Assembly: GCF_017562075.2 (NCBI RefSeq)
Contig: NC_054081.1
Location: 1,732,294 to 1,796,293, forward strand
Origin: Anopheles merus
Taxonomy: Eukaryota > Arthropoda > Insecta > Diptera > Culicidae
Direction: 5' to 3'
Length of the DNA stretch: 64,000 nt
The position numbers were made by a program, and so were the translations under genes. This document shows, piece by piece, positions 43,337-54,267 of this stretch. Position 1 is the first letter of the stretch. Each line of letters opens with the position of its first letter. The notes under the pieces are model-generated. The model searched no databases. It was not told where the DNA came from and saw only the letters and a list, made by a program, of their open reading frames with translations.

Positions 43337-46300
43337 AAGGAATGAAATAAATAAAATAAAATAAAATAAAAAACACTATATTTGAACCCATCTGCACCTA
43401 CTGTGCGGATCGTTTTCTCTCTTTCTCCCTCTTGCGCTGATCCAATTTGAAGCAAATAAACTACCGAGCAGAAGCGCAGCAGTATAGCTCCTCGATGAGA
43501 CAAGCAATTGGCGTATGATATACGATACACACTCCACGAATCCCCAAAACGAGGTGGGCGTCGGAAACAACATGACGCGGGGAGAGATTTATGTGTGTGT
43601 GTGTAGGTGGGTACGTACGTACGTCGGATCGTATGGCAGCGACCCGAGTGTGTGAGGGCAACACATCTCGCGTCCATCATCCCCGGGGGCAAGCCAAACT
43701 CCCGTGTAAAAGGCCGACCGAAAAATGGTCGATGGAAAACAAATGTCACTTGGCAGCTGGTGCAGGCCGCTTATTTCTGCCCCTTTCCATGCGCCGCCAT
43801 CCCTCGTTTTGGTCCAGTTCAAACAGGTTGTTTGTGCACCCGGCGGGGGCAAGATTAAACTGGGAATCGACGGAAGAGTTATGGCAAGCACACGAATGAT
43901 GCGCTCTGGAGCGAAGACACCGAACACCCGCAGCAAAGTACGTCCTCCAGGGGGTTTGTTTTTCCTTTTGCTTTGTTTTTTTTTAACCTACGCATCATTT
44001 GATTTCCCCAAACTGGGCACAAATGGTAGGGGTAGTGACGGGTTTTGTGTTTTTGTGCTTCCGTATAATATCTGGTGATGTCGTCAGATCTCGCAGCGCA
44101 TAAAAAAGGAAAGCTTCCATAAGATCAAACAGATTCAAAGTTGATTTGTCCTTCTTTGAAACTGGAGCTGGATGGAAATAGCGTTTCTGTGTCGCATCGT
44201 TCTCTCCTGTATTTCCCTCCCATCAAAGCAGGTGCACAACCAAACTCATTTCATGCTGTCACATGCAGCGCGAAACAAACAGGTCGTCCATCCGTGGAAG
44301 CTCTGAAGAATTGTTATCGTGTAAACTTATTTAATTACTGGCTTGCTCGCCTTATCTTATTGGAGCAGACATCAAAGCGGTTGAAGTATGAAGCATTCCA
44401 GAGGAGTAAATAACCTCTCCATAGCAAAAAAAAAAGTCTAATGTCACCACAAAGTTTGCTTCTTGCCATTCTTATGGGAAGAAAATCCTCCCCAAAAAAG
44501 AAGACACGCGTGTTTTTAAATATATCTGCTCATTGCTGGTCGCCCGGTTTCTTCGTACGAAAAAATGGAAAACAATCTTCGGGCTATCCTGCCACTCTCT
44601 CTCCTCTCTGTCCTTAACCGTAGGATTTTCGCCAAAGGTACGCCAAATTGTAGATTCCTATCCGTGTAACTTTTCTGTTTATTTTTCGACTCCTCAGAAA
44701 CGAACGAGCAAAACAAAACACTGTTATGGTCAAGCGTGTGTCTTACAACATGTCCCCCACGGAGCGTCGCATCCGAGCTTGTTTATATGTCACACACATG
44801 TCACCGACACTATTTCCAATCTTGGAAGTCCTATTGCTTGGTTACACGCGGGACTTGGCGTACGCGGTCTCCCGGGTGGCGATTGATTTTCATCCATTGG
44901 CAGTTGGCGTAATTTCCTGGTGTTCAGAAAACGTTCCTCCAAACGCCGCGTGTGCGTTGGGTCGCTGTAAATAAGTCGACCCAGGTGGGTGGTGCTAGAA
45001 AGATGGGTTTGGGTCGAGCGCGCGCTCTAATTGATCTGGCACACCCGGGAAGACAATTATCCGCCGTGCGCGAAAGCGAAAGCCCTTAGCAGAATGGCAT
45101 TGAAGGGCTGCCCTAGTATTAATAGCTCACACGCCGTTACGTTACGTTCTTTGTCTCTTTATCGGTGGGTGAATGATAGCACCAAGCGCTGGCTTTGCGC
45201 TTCCTGCACGTGATTGGCGACCGGCGATCGATGATTGGGTCTGCCGTTCGATCGCGCAATCCACTGTCGCCGACCGCGGTCGTCGTCGATGCACAACGCT
45301 TCTTTGCCGGGGTACAGGAATGTGACATCGTATCATCACGCAACACCATTACGTGGGCGGAACGGTTTCGGTGAGGTGTGTTACGGGTAGCTTCAGTCTC
45401 GGGATGACGTATGCACATATGGTTGGGGGTGATATGAGGAGCGGGTGAGGAGGTAGGAAAGGGGGGGGGGCAAGTGGCAGGTGTAGTAGTGATGCTTGGC
45501 TAGTACGCAAGTGTTGACTGCAAACTGTCACTGAACGCTCTTTTGAAGGTCGATCATCGTTTCGGCCGTGTGCAAGAGAAAGTGGGGAGTGTGTGGGTGT
45601 GTGTTTGTACTATTACTGATGCTAACGATCAGCTGGTGGTCGATGTCGCCGTTTCTCAGCTGATCGGAATTCAGCCACGCGGATATATCGCGCGGTTCTG
45701 CGTCGTGTTACCAGCAATGATTCTGAGGAGCTCAAAATACTTTCTGCCTTGAAAGCTTTCCATCGGGGGGAAGACAGTAAGCTCGGAGCTTGTTTGAACC
45801 TTAGATTGAGTCAGTAAGAAGTAACAATATTAACACTTTCAGCAATAATGGAATATCTGAAATACCAAGAAGATCCTTTATACCTGTTTGATCAGAGCTT
45901 GAAGAATTACAGATGACACCAGACTTGTTTGCACCACGGAAATTTGTTTAGATGGGATTGGATTGGATATACTTTGACCATCTGCAGTGATCTCCATTTA
46001 TTTCCAAGCATTTGGTATCTCAATCCCCGTTACTTGCAACATCTACTACTTCAAGTAGACTACCTCAACTAGGGAAAGAGCAGGAATACAGGCTAAGATG
46101 CGTAAACAATAACCCGTCAAGTTAATGATAGACTCTTTGATGCCGGTTAAAGGTAACAAGGGGCAGCTGCGCGGTCATATATTCATTATTATCTTTAAAC
46201 TTTAACGAGATAATACTACAATACTACTACAAAAGAAATACAGAATCTTCATGGTATGTAAGTTGATCCAGAATATTTTGAGACACCATTTTCTATCTAA

Positions 46301-49300
46301 CCATATGAAAGAGTTTGATACATAGGTGAATGAACAACCTTTGAACCTATCGGTCCCGTTGGGACATTGGGATAGAGACCTTTAGCTGATCAAATCAAGA
46401 ATATTGATCGATTGTGCACCTTTTGTTTTGCTGAGAGGATATCAATTGTATTCCAAGACTCGTGAAATCTAACCATTGTGTCCTCAAAAACCGTTGAGAA
46501 GTTCAAAACACCAAAACCATAACAAAAAGATAGACCCTTGAGTGTCCTTAGCAGGTGACAACTCAATCTAAGAACATCACAGATACTAATAAATCCTCGA
46601 CTGGGACGATGGGATGGTTAGTGTATGAATGTCTTGGATATTGATAAGTTTTTGTGGCTATTTTTGAAACCCGCAGCGTCTTTGAAGATATTACGTAAAA
46701 CTCTTGGAGCAGTGGACCAACTGAGCGCCTACACAACGCACCCGAAATGTGCAACAATGCAATTCGCAACTGAAGCACTAATGACCCAGGAACAGTGGGC
46801 ATGCCGGAACAGCGGACCCGCTACGACGCTCCTGCACAACATTCCACCATCTTGTGTTTGCTCAATTGCTAAACAACGGGCGCGTTGGTTGTGCCATTCC
46901 TTCAACCCCCCACACCCGGGGTGGTAACGGGCATCGCAGGCAACTGCGCAGACAAACCGGCGGGGGTGCGAGAGTTGGCGCAAAACGCCACTCTCTCCAC
47001 CTTGATTTGTTTTGGTTTTTGTTGGCCCTCCGGTGGTGTATATGTGGTTATTTACCGGGGTGCCCGAGGGTTTCGTTTGTTGACTCATTTTCGGACAGGT
47101 TTTTTTCAGTTTTTGGATATCCGTTTGTGTGGGTATCGTCGTATTCCACCACACGGACCTCAACATTTTCAGCAAACAGAAAAGAACATCCTGCAATAGG
47201 TGAACCAGGCATGGGGGAAATATATATATAAACACACACAGACACAATTGCCCGCCTTCTCGAGGTTGGTTGTTGGGAACGGAGGCGGCGGTGCGTGGGG
47301 AGACAGGTTAGGTGGCGAACTTTCCTTTTGCTAGACACATCCCTATTTGTTTCCCCCGCACGAGGATCCGCAAAACGGCCGGTGGCAGTGGAAGGATAGC
47401 AACTAACGGGTGGCAGGCCTTGTTGTCTGCGGTGGAATGTTGAGTGACGGGCGAAAATTATTTTCACAGCCCACAGCCCCCTCCCGCCCAGCCCAGCAGC
47501 GTGCTGTACATATGCCGTACAGTTGTTCGCTTGTATTGATGGATGGAAGACGTGTGTGCGGGTGAGTCACGCGTCTATTTGGAGCCTTTTCGGGAAGAAA
47601 CCCTCGTCTCGTTGCACTGTTACTGTTGAAGAAGTGTAAAGATTCTGGAACCCATTTCAGGATCTTTTAATGCACTGCACCTCTCCAATGCATCTCTCTC
47701 TTACACACACACACACACACTGTGATTGCTCACTCTAACCTTTTGCTGCGAGTGTGGCACAGACGGGAAATAGCTGCGTCTGCAGACAGCGAACCCGATC
47801 GCCTGCCGCCAGGCTCCAGTTCATGATGGCGCTCGCTGGTCCCGGTCGTCCTCCTCCTCTTCCTCTTCCTCCTCTTCCTCCCCGTCGTCTTCGTCTTGGT
47901 TCGTCTCTACCCGCCCGGTGCACATGTCCTTACGCACTCGTGCGTGAAACGAAACCGCCGCTAGGGCCGCCGCGCTAAAGGGGACACACGCGGAGGCGCA
48001 CCAATCACACACACACACGAAACGCACACACAACGCGGATGCACCCTGGAGCAGCAGCAGCACATGTAGCACAGGACAGCACGGGACAATGGTCGGCTTG
48101 GCTCTGGCATTGCAGCTGCACCCCGGCCTGTGTGGTACGGCCGAGCGGTTCTGGGGTTCGTTTCCGCTTGCGCGTCCCCGGCCGCTTCCCTTCCCATTCG
48201 CCCGTCCGTCTCATCGCCCCTGCCCGCGCTTCGGCAGTGCAGGACACATCAAATTCAGTCCAAGGTTCCAACCCCAGTTCTACCGTTTTTTTTTTTTTTT
48301 CGTTTTGCCCAAGCTCCATTCGCGTTCTAGAGCGGGTGGAGACGTGTGTATGAGACGTCCGCGACCGCCGCCACCACCGTTCGCTTTCTCTTTCATCCAC
48401 AAACCACACCCGGGACGGTTCCTCCTCTCTACGAGCACATTAACTATGCTCCTTTATACTCCCCCGGTCCGCCGCCGGTTCTCTCATCGGGCGCGCTTCG
48501 CAACCGCACGCGGGTTGTACGCAGGCTCGGGAACACCCTGGGAGAGGGGGATGGGCACGGCGGGATCCCCGATCCGTCTGATGTCGACCCCAACCTCATA
48601 ATGGTGCCCGCCGGGCGGCACCAACCAACCGGCGGCGACGGAGTCAAGCTCAAAAAATCAGGTAACCAGGGCAGCAAAACATCAAAGACTTCGGTTGCGC
48701 TTGGTGCCCGGTGCCCCTCCATTTATGTATGCAAAAAAAGGAGATAGACGGAGAGAGAGATAGAGTGGGATACACAGAAAGAGATAGAGGGTTCCACTTT
48801 TCGATCTACCCGTGAAAACGGGTCGTCTTGGTGTTGGTGGTGGAGTTGAGGCATCGCCGGGAGCTCTTGCGAGGTATCGCGTGGCCGCCACCACGTATGC
48901 GCAGTTTGCTGTGCGTGAGTGGGTCTTCAGCATTTGCATCTCCGACCAAGCGACCAACTGGACAACGATAACGTCCTTTGACCGGCCTGTGACCGGCGGC
49001 TGTTTTTCCTCCATCGCTCACGGTGCGCTATGTGCTTGCTTTTCATTTCGTGTGCCCTGCTGGAGAAGTCGCTGGAAAGACCCTCCAGACACCAGGGGGG
49101 GGGGGGGGCTGGGACGTGCTGGGCCGGGCTTCTTCTCAAAGCCATCGATTTCCCGTCACAGGACGGCGCGATGTGTTTTCTTAGGCCCTGTGTGCCATGC
49201 CACACCAAACCGCTGCAGCCTGCAGTCGCTGGAAAATGAAGCGCCAAGCGACGAACACGTTCGGAGAAGCGTTCGAGTGGTTCAAGGCATTGATTGGTTG

Positions 49301-50990
49301 TTGTTGGCGGTGTGCTTTCTAGCCCAGACCGTGACCTAATGAGGTACTCATCTTGTCGGCACTGCTTGGTGTGTGTGTGTCCCCGTTGCTGCCGTTCAGT
49401 CCTGCCTTTCCTTTGTCTTGGACTCGGCCCGCTCAACCAGCGGCACAGGGACAGCCGCTTTGTACCCCGAAATAGACGTTTGCGTAGCGCGCGATGACTT
49501 TCGCTTCTATTATGAGCTGCATTAAAACTGTTCCGCGCTGTGTCAAGTAAAGTTCGACAAAGTGCACAAGGGAAACAATGAAAAAGCAAGCGGGCAAACT
49601 TGAATCGCTTCACTCGGCTTGGGTCGTTTCTGTCCTTGCGCTGAATATGCTTTCGCGCTTTGTTGCAACTAAACTGAACCATTCGTTTGCCACTTGAAGT
49701 TGAGGGGAAGGAAAGAATACGGCGGAGGGACACCAGGGCCAGGCAGGACGGTGTGAGTGCCGTTAGCAGCGAAAGTTAGTCGACAGTTTTTCCGTTTTTT
49801 TTCCATATTTCCTTTCATTCTGCAACTTCATCTTCCAACTCCCATCCCCTCCATCCCATCGGTTGGCCAAACAAACCCTCCTTCCCTCTCCACTGCCACG
49901 CTCCTGCTCTTGAGGGGGAATATTGCACGCGATCCGGCACAAAGGACCAAGCGGATGTTTCCCGGGGTTTACTGTAAAAAGATTTCTTCTCTGCACATTC
50001 CGGTACCGCGCGCGTCTCACACATTTCCAAATCCACCCCCATTCCGAAGGGAACTTCTGCACTCCCCATACACGCTCTCCTCCCCATTCGCTGCTCGCCA
50101 TCAACGAGGGGGGGAGCGTTACCCTTTGCTACGCTTGCTGCTGCATAGGATATTGAACAAACAACAACATTCCGGCGCGTGCGAGGAGCGGTCGGTGTGG
50201 TGTCGTCGTCTCCTGCGGGTGAAACACCGCGGGAACACATACAGACACATACACACAGCCACACATATCCCCTTTGGTGGTGGTGTACCCTTTCGCGTTC
50301 GTGAAGATTAGGACATGAACATGGACGGTTTGGACGTGGAGATATAATCAATGTAGTGGCATTCACCGGAATCTGGTCGTAATCCGATCGAGACACGAGA
50401 GCGTGAGAACCTGGGCCAATCGTGCCCCCGAACAGCTCTTGGTTGGGTGGGAGGGGTAAAGGTTGTGCAGCCGAGGAAGAATGAAGTAAAGTAGTGAAAA
50501 GCGCGCGCCCGAGCGTTGCTTGACATAGTTGGGATTGGGAAACGGTCCACGGCCGGGCTTGTAGGAGCCGGCACGTCTACCCATTCGACCACTAGGCTGT
50601 TCCGCTAGCGGGGGCGTTAACTCTTTATGCTATTCAGATTGTCTGCGTGCGTGACAGAATGTCAGCTGTATTTTAGTAAAGCTACGCAGCTCGTTACTTA
50701 TTGGTCCTTCTTCTTTCATGTATTCTGAAAAAGTTTCTTTGTTGGTGTTTGCCACTTGCCACTGGAGAGGCATCAAATTTACTTATTTTTTTAACTTTAT
50801 TTTTTAAGTGCTAATCTTTGTGTAAGTGGAAATAAATTGGCATTAGCTTTAGCCATTTACAAACATTGACAATAATAGAAATATAATCTATGAAAACTCC
50901 AACAGCGAAAACCAATAAAACTCTCGTACACACCTAACCCTCATTTGCTATTTCTTCCTTCTCTTTATGCCTTTCGATCGCCGTCATACT
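43337..50990. other. intergenic DNA, no gene supported
   Basis: Begins with an (AAATA)n run (43346-43370). GC-rich and AT-rich stretches alternate; 45760-46600 is AT-rich and unlike the rest. Low-complexity reading frames occur on both strands (for example around 47750-48750) without family motifs. TTACGTAA at 46691-46698. Confidence 0.5.
50480..50610 (-). mobile_element. possible tRNA-like SINE remnant
   Basis: The minus strand reads GCCTAGTGGTCGAATGGGTA, resembling a tRNA A-box region, then a GCCGGCT...AGCCCGGC arm. The B-box expected further on is not intact. Weak evidence. Confidence 0.3.
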
Positions 50991-51017
50991 AAAGTATTCA
51001 ATTATTCTATGCTACAT

Positions 51018-51342
51018 TTACACACACATACACACACACAAACACCCAAACCGGAAAAAGCCTTTTTCGCGGTTTATGAAAGCTCCTTTGAACTCAGCTT
51101 GCTCCGAGCGAGCTTCGACGTCGTAGGAAGGTAAATGAACCTGATCACTTCCTTCTTGGCTCTCTGTCTCGCTCTGCCCTTTCCAAAACCTGAACGCTGG
51201 TTGGAGTAATAACTTCGCCATCCTGCTTCCTCTCATGCAGTCTATCCACGTGTGTGAGCTGAGGTTTCCGTGTTACGTAGCGTACCCCGTTGTGGTCTAA
51301 TTTACATGGCGAATTGTAAGCCCGTGAGGATGAGCAACCCAC
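51018..51342 (-). CDS. possible small protein starting MGCSSS (frame interrupted)
   Basis: The minus-strand frame from 51342 starts MGCSSSRAYNSPCK, which fits the N-myristoylation pattern (Gly2, Ser6) with an adjacent Cys3 for palmitoylation. It runs 65 codons. Before its stop a second frame (+1) takes over with similar texture (DQVHLPSYDVEARSEQAEFK, then GAFINREKGFF) to 51018. A frameshift in an AGAGAG stretch, or a 49-base intron between CAG|gttttg and atcag|GTTCAT, would join them. A perfect 18-bp palindrome lies 166 bases upstream. I do not recognise the protein; chance is possible. Confidence 0.33.
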
Positions 51343-51506
51343 GAACGAGCTACCCAGCCCAGCGCCCTGGAATTCCTCGTGTCACGGCAGCAAGGGGTTG
51401 CTATTCCCACAATTGCCATTTCCCACGGATTGATAGGTAACGTTGCGGAAGGATGTCTTAAAATAGCTCCTGAGCATGGTTTGCTTTAAAAATAGCGCGC
51501 CAGAAA

Positions 51507-51524
51507 GTTTGACAGCTGTCAAAC
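51507..51524. promoter_or_regulatory. 18-bp perfect palindrome GTTTGACAGCTGTCAAAC
   Basis: Contains the CAGCTGTCA core also present three times between COX7A and mRpL40. Located upstream of the MGCSSS frame, it may mark a promoter. Confidence 0.4.
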
Positions 51525-51529
51525 GTACT

Positions 51530-53900
51530 TGTTGCAAAGCGTTGTACCGCGTGCTTGCGAGACGATCTCACTCTCTCTCTCAGGAACTTGTCAATCCATG
51601 GACAAGAAGTTCCCTCCCAGCAACCGCGTGACAGTTTTCGTGTGGTTTCGTGCCTCTGCGGGAGCGGGGAAAGGGAAGCGGTGGTAGCTTTGATTTATAT
51701 TGTTTCCATTTGTTACTACAAATAAATAAATACATCACGCGAAACACACGAACTCGTTTCGTTTGCTGCTCCTCCCATCGCTACCCCAGGCGCTAGCGGC
51801 GCTAGTGGGACACTGCTTTGGATAACACGAACCTCCACGCCACGCTTCTTTGTGTGTGTGTGTGGGTTGTACACCCCACGTGGCAGTTAGAAATGTCATC
51901 CGCAGGATCGAAGGAGGTCACACAATAATCGGAACAAGCAAAAGGACTTGTGCAAAGAAACACGAAACGGGAAATCCATTAACCCCAGCGCGCATCCTTT
52001 TTTTTGAGGCTATATGGCATACACTAAGGCTCGCCTAGACTAGTCTAGCAGAGGGGGGGTGGGAGTTGCTCGCTTGGATCCTGATTTATGGACGACTCGT
52101 GTGCCGACACTCCCCCCCCCTACCGCCGCTGCCCTACTAACACAAAAAGACGCCCCATTTTATGTTTCGAAAACGCTCGTTCGTTCGCGGTTTTGTGGCC
52201 AACCTAGTTTGAAGCGCATTGACAGGGAATTTGGAGAGGAGAAGGTGGGTAAGAATGGTTGGGATATTCATTTCGGGAGATTTTAATTGAGTGATATCCT
52301 AGTATCACGGACGGGAGTTGGGAGTCGGTGGTCGCTTACCTTCGTTGAGGTTCAAGGGTGCGTCCATCATCGTGCTTCTCGGGAGAGATGTTGCAGCTGA
52401 ACGTGGGCAGGATTTGGAGGATGGTTGGGATGCTCGGGAGATCTCTTTATCTGCCCGCCGCAAAAGGAGTTCCGGGCCGGAACTCTACCTACGGCCGGCT
52501 GGAGACACTGCAGTCCACGCGTTGGCACCTCTAGCCATCTCTGGTGCGCCCGGGCATATCAATATCTCTTCGTTTGACTCGCTGATCCGACCGTGAGGTT
52601 GCTGTGGTTGATCGGAGACCTGCACACGAGGACACTGGACACACCAGACACTCTCTCACCCCCACACACACCCACGCGTTCTGAAGATGTTAATCACACC
52701 GCTATCACAGTGTGACACCCACGGCGGAGAAGGGAAGTACGCACGCACCAGGACCGAGAACCATCCAGATGCGAATGTTGCGGACCGTTGTGACGTCTCC
52801 GCACGCTGGGATGGCTACCGTGGTACTGCCAGAGTGCCAGAGCAGTGCCTGGGCCCTGGTTCTGTGTCCTGCTGCGGTAACGCGGTGTTGCTTTGCCGCT
52901 GGATGCCACTGACTGACGAAGACCCTCCGCAAACCCTGTACCCTCCCACCGCTTTCGCGCATCTCTCCTCTGCGGTTCCTGCCGCTGAGAGTGTGGTGGA
53001 GCTTTCGAGCAGAGTGGCAACTTGCGTGGCAACCACCACCACGACCCACACTGCGCACTGCTCTCGCTCGCGCGCACCGCACGCGCTGCTGTCTCTATCT
53101 TGCTTTCGTTCCGGCGTTCAGGCCAGACCTCCGTTACGCCTCGTGTTGGACAAACTTCCTTCATTTTTTTGTCGTTCGGCTCTCTCTCTCTCCGCGGGGT
53201 CCACCTCCCGGTGTGGTCTGGGCCACCACAACCACCTGCAGGGAAAAGGGGCAGGTGCAGCTTACGCGCGTGTTGTGTGTGTGTGTCCCGGAGGGGGGGA
53301 AAGGATGGGACGAAGACACGACCGCCAGCTTCGACACGCGCTCGTCCGTGTCGTGCAAAAGACCTCGCGTATGCCGGGAAATGCTTTGTGTCTCGCGTCG
53401 CATTTTGGAAGAAGCTTGGTCCGGAAGGAGCAACCAAGAAGGAAGAAGAACAAGAAACAGGCTGACACAGGACACAAAGAACGCTGCCGGGGTGTGTGTG
53501 TGTGTGTGAATGTCGAGGGCTTGCATGTGGCTTGTTGCCGAGACACTGCTGACGTGTCGTGTCGGCATCTGGGGCCGTACGCGAAGATGACGTATGGGGT
53601 ATTTCCAACCAGCGACGACCAGTCATCGCGGGCGCAGTGCACGCGATCGGGAGATGCGGGCGACTTGCGAGGACTTTTGTCATTAGCTTCCCGCAGGGTT
53701 AATGGAAGATACTGGCACGCAAACCAGAGTTTTTGGAGCTCCGAAATCCTTGATGCCGTGGCAGGCATCTTCCCCAAAATATTGGGGTCTGAAGTCTGAA
53801 GTTTGAAGATCTTCGTGCGAACCTTGGGCATCCTTGGGCTCTAAGTGCACCGTAAAGGTAGGTCACGATTGCAGCAACTACAGCGCTGTTTTATCTTCAA
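51530..53900. other. intergenic DNA left of the assembly gap
   Basis: Long overlapping frames on both strands at 52690-53830 (up to 370 codons) have no domain, mirror each other and sit in GC-rich sequence without stops; I do not call them genes. No RNA gene seen. Confidence 0.45.
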
Positions 53901-54000
53901 NNNNNNNNNNNNNNNNNNNNNNNNNNNNNNNNNNNNNNNNNNNNNNNNNNNNNNNNNNNNNNNNNNNNNNNNNNNNNNNNNNNNNNNNNNNNNNNNNNNN
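53901..54000. other. assembly gap (100 N)
   Basis: Exactly 100 N, the usual placeholder for a gap of unknown size. The right edge resumes inside a GTGTGTTTGTGTGT run, so the gap probably spans a dinucleotide repeat. It lies 75 bases before the first NAD synthetase exon, so promoter or 5' UTR may be missing. Confidence 0.98.
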
Positions 54001-54075
54001 GTGTGTTTGTGTGTCGTTTACATAATAAATCTCGGCGCTCCAAGGTCTCACTCAGGTCCGTGTGGCGCGTCCGAA

Positions 54076-54222
54076 ATGGAGCACCAGGGAGACAGCAGCA
54101 GCAGTCGCACTAACGCGCAGGTAACGTGTAGGCGGTTACGTAGCGTTACGAGGGGTTTCCGAAAGCGTTAGCGTTGGTTTTTTTGGTACTTCTGGAGCCT
54201 GGTTCTAATTTTCCTCCATTTG

Positions 54223-54267
<45 letters not shown>

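Noticed and set aside
48346..48747. 133-codon plus-strand frame with Pro/Gly-rich, slightly exon-like texture
   Set aside because: No recognisable motif, no start context or partner exon; a possible donor at about 48660 is not enough.
50308..50592. Minus-strand frame ending SGECHYIDYISTSKPSMFMS as a terminal exon of the MGCSSS frame
   Set aside because: The phase of the possible acceptor does not match a good donor in the MGCSSS frame, so the join is not supported.
52687..53831. Overlapping long frames on both strands (up to 370 and 329 codons)
   Set aside because: They mirror each other in GC-rich, stop-poor sequence, lack any domain or splice logic, and have Cys/Arg/His-rich low-complexity composition.
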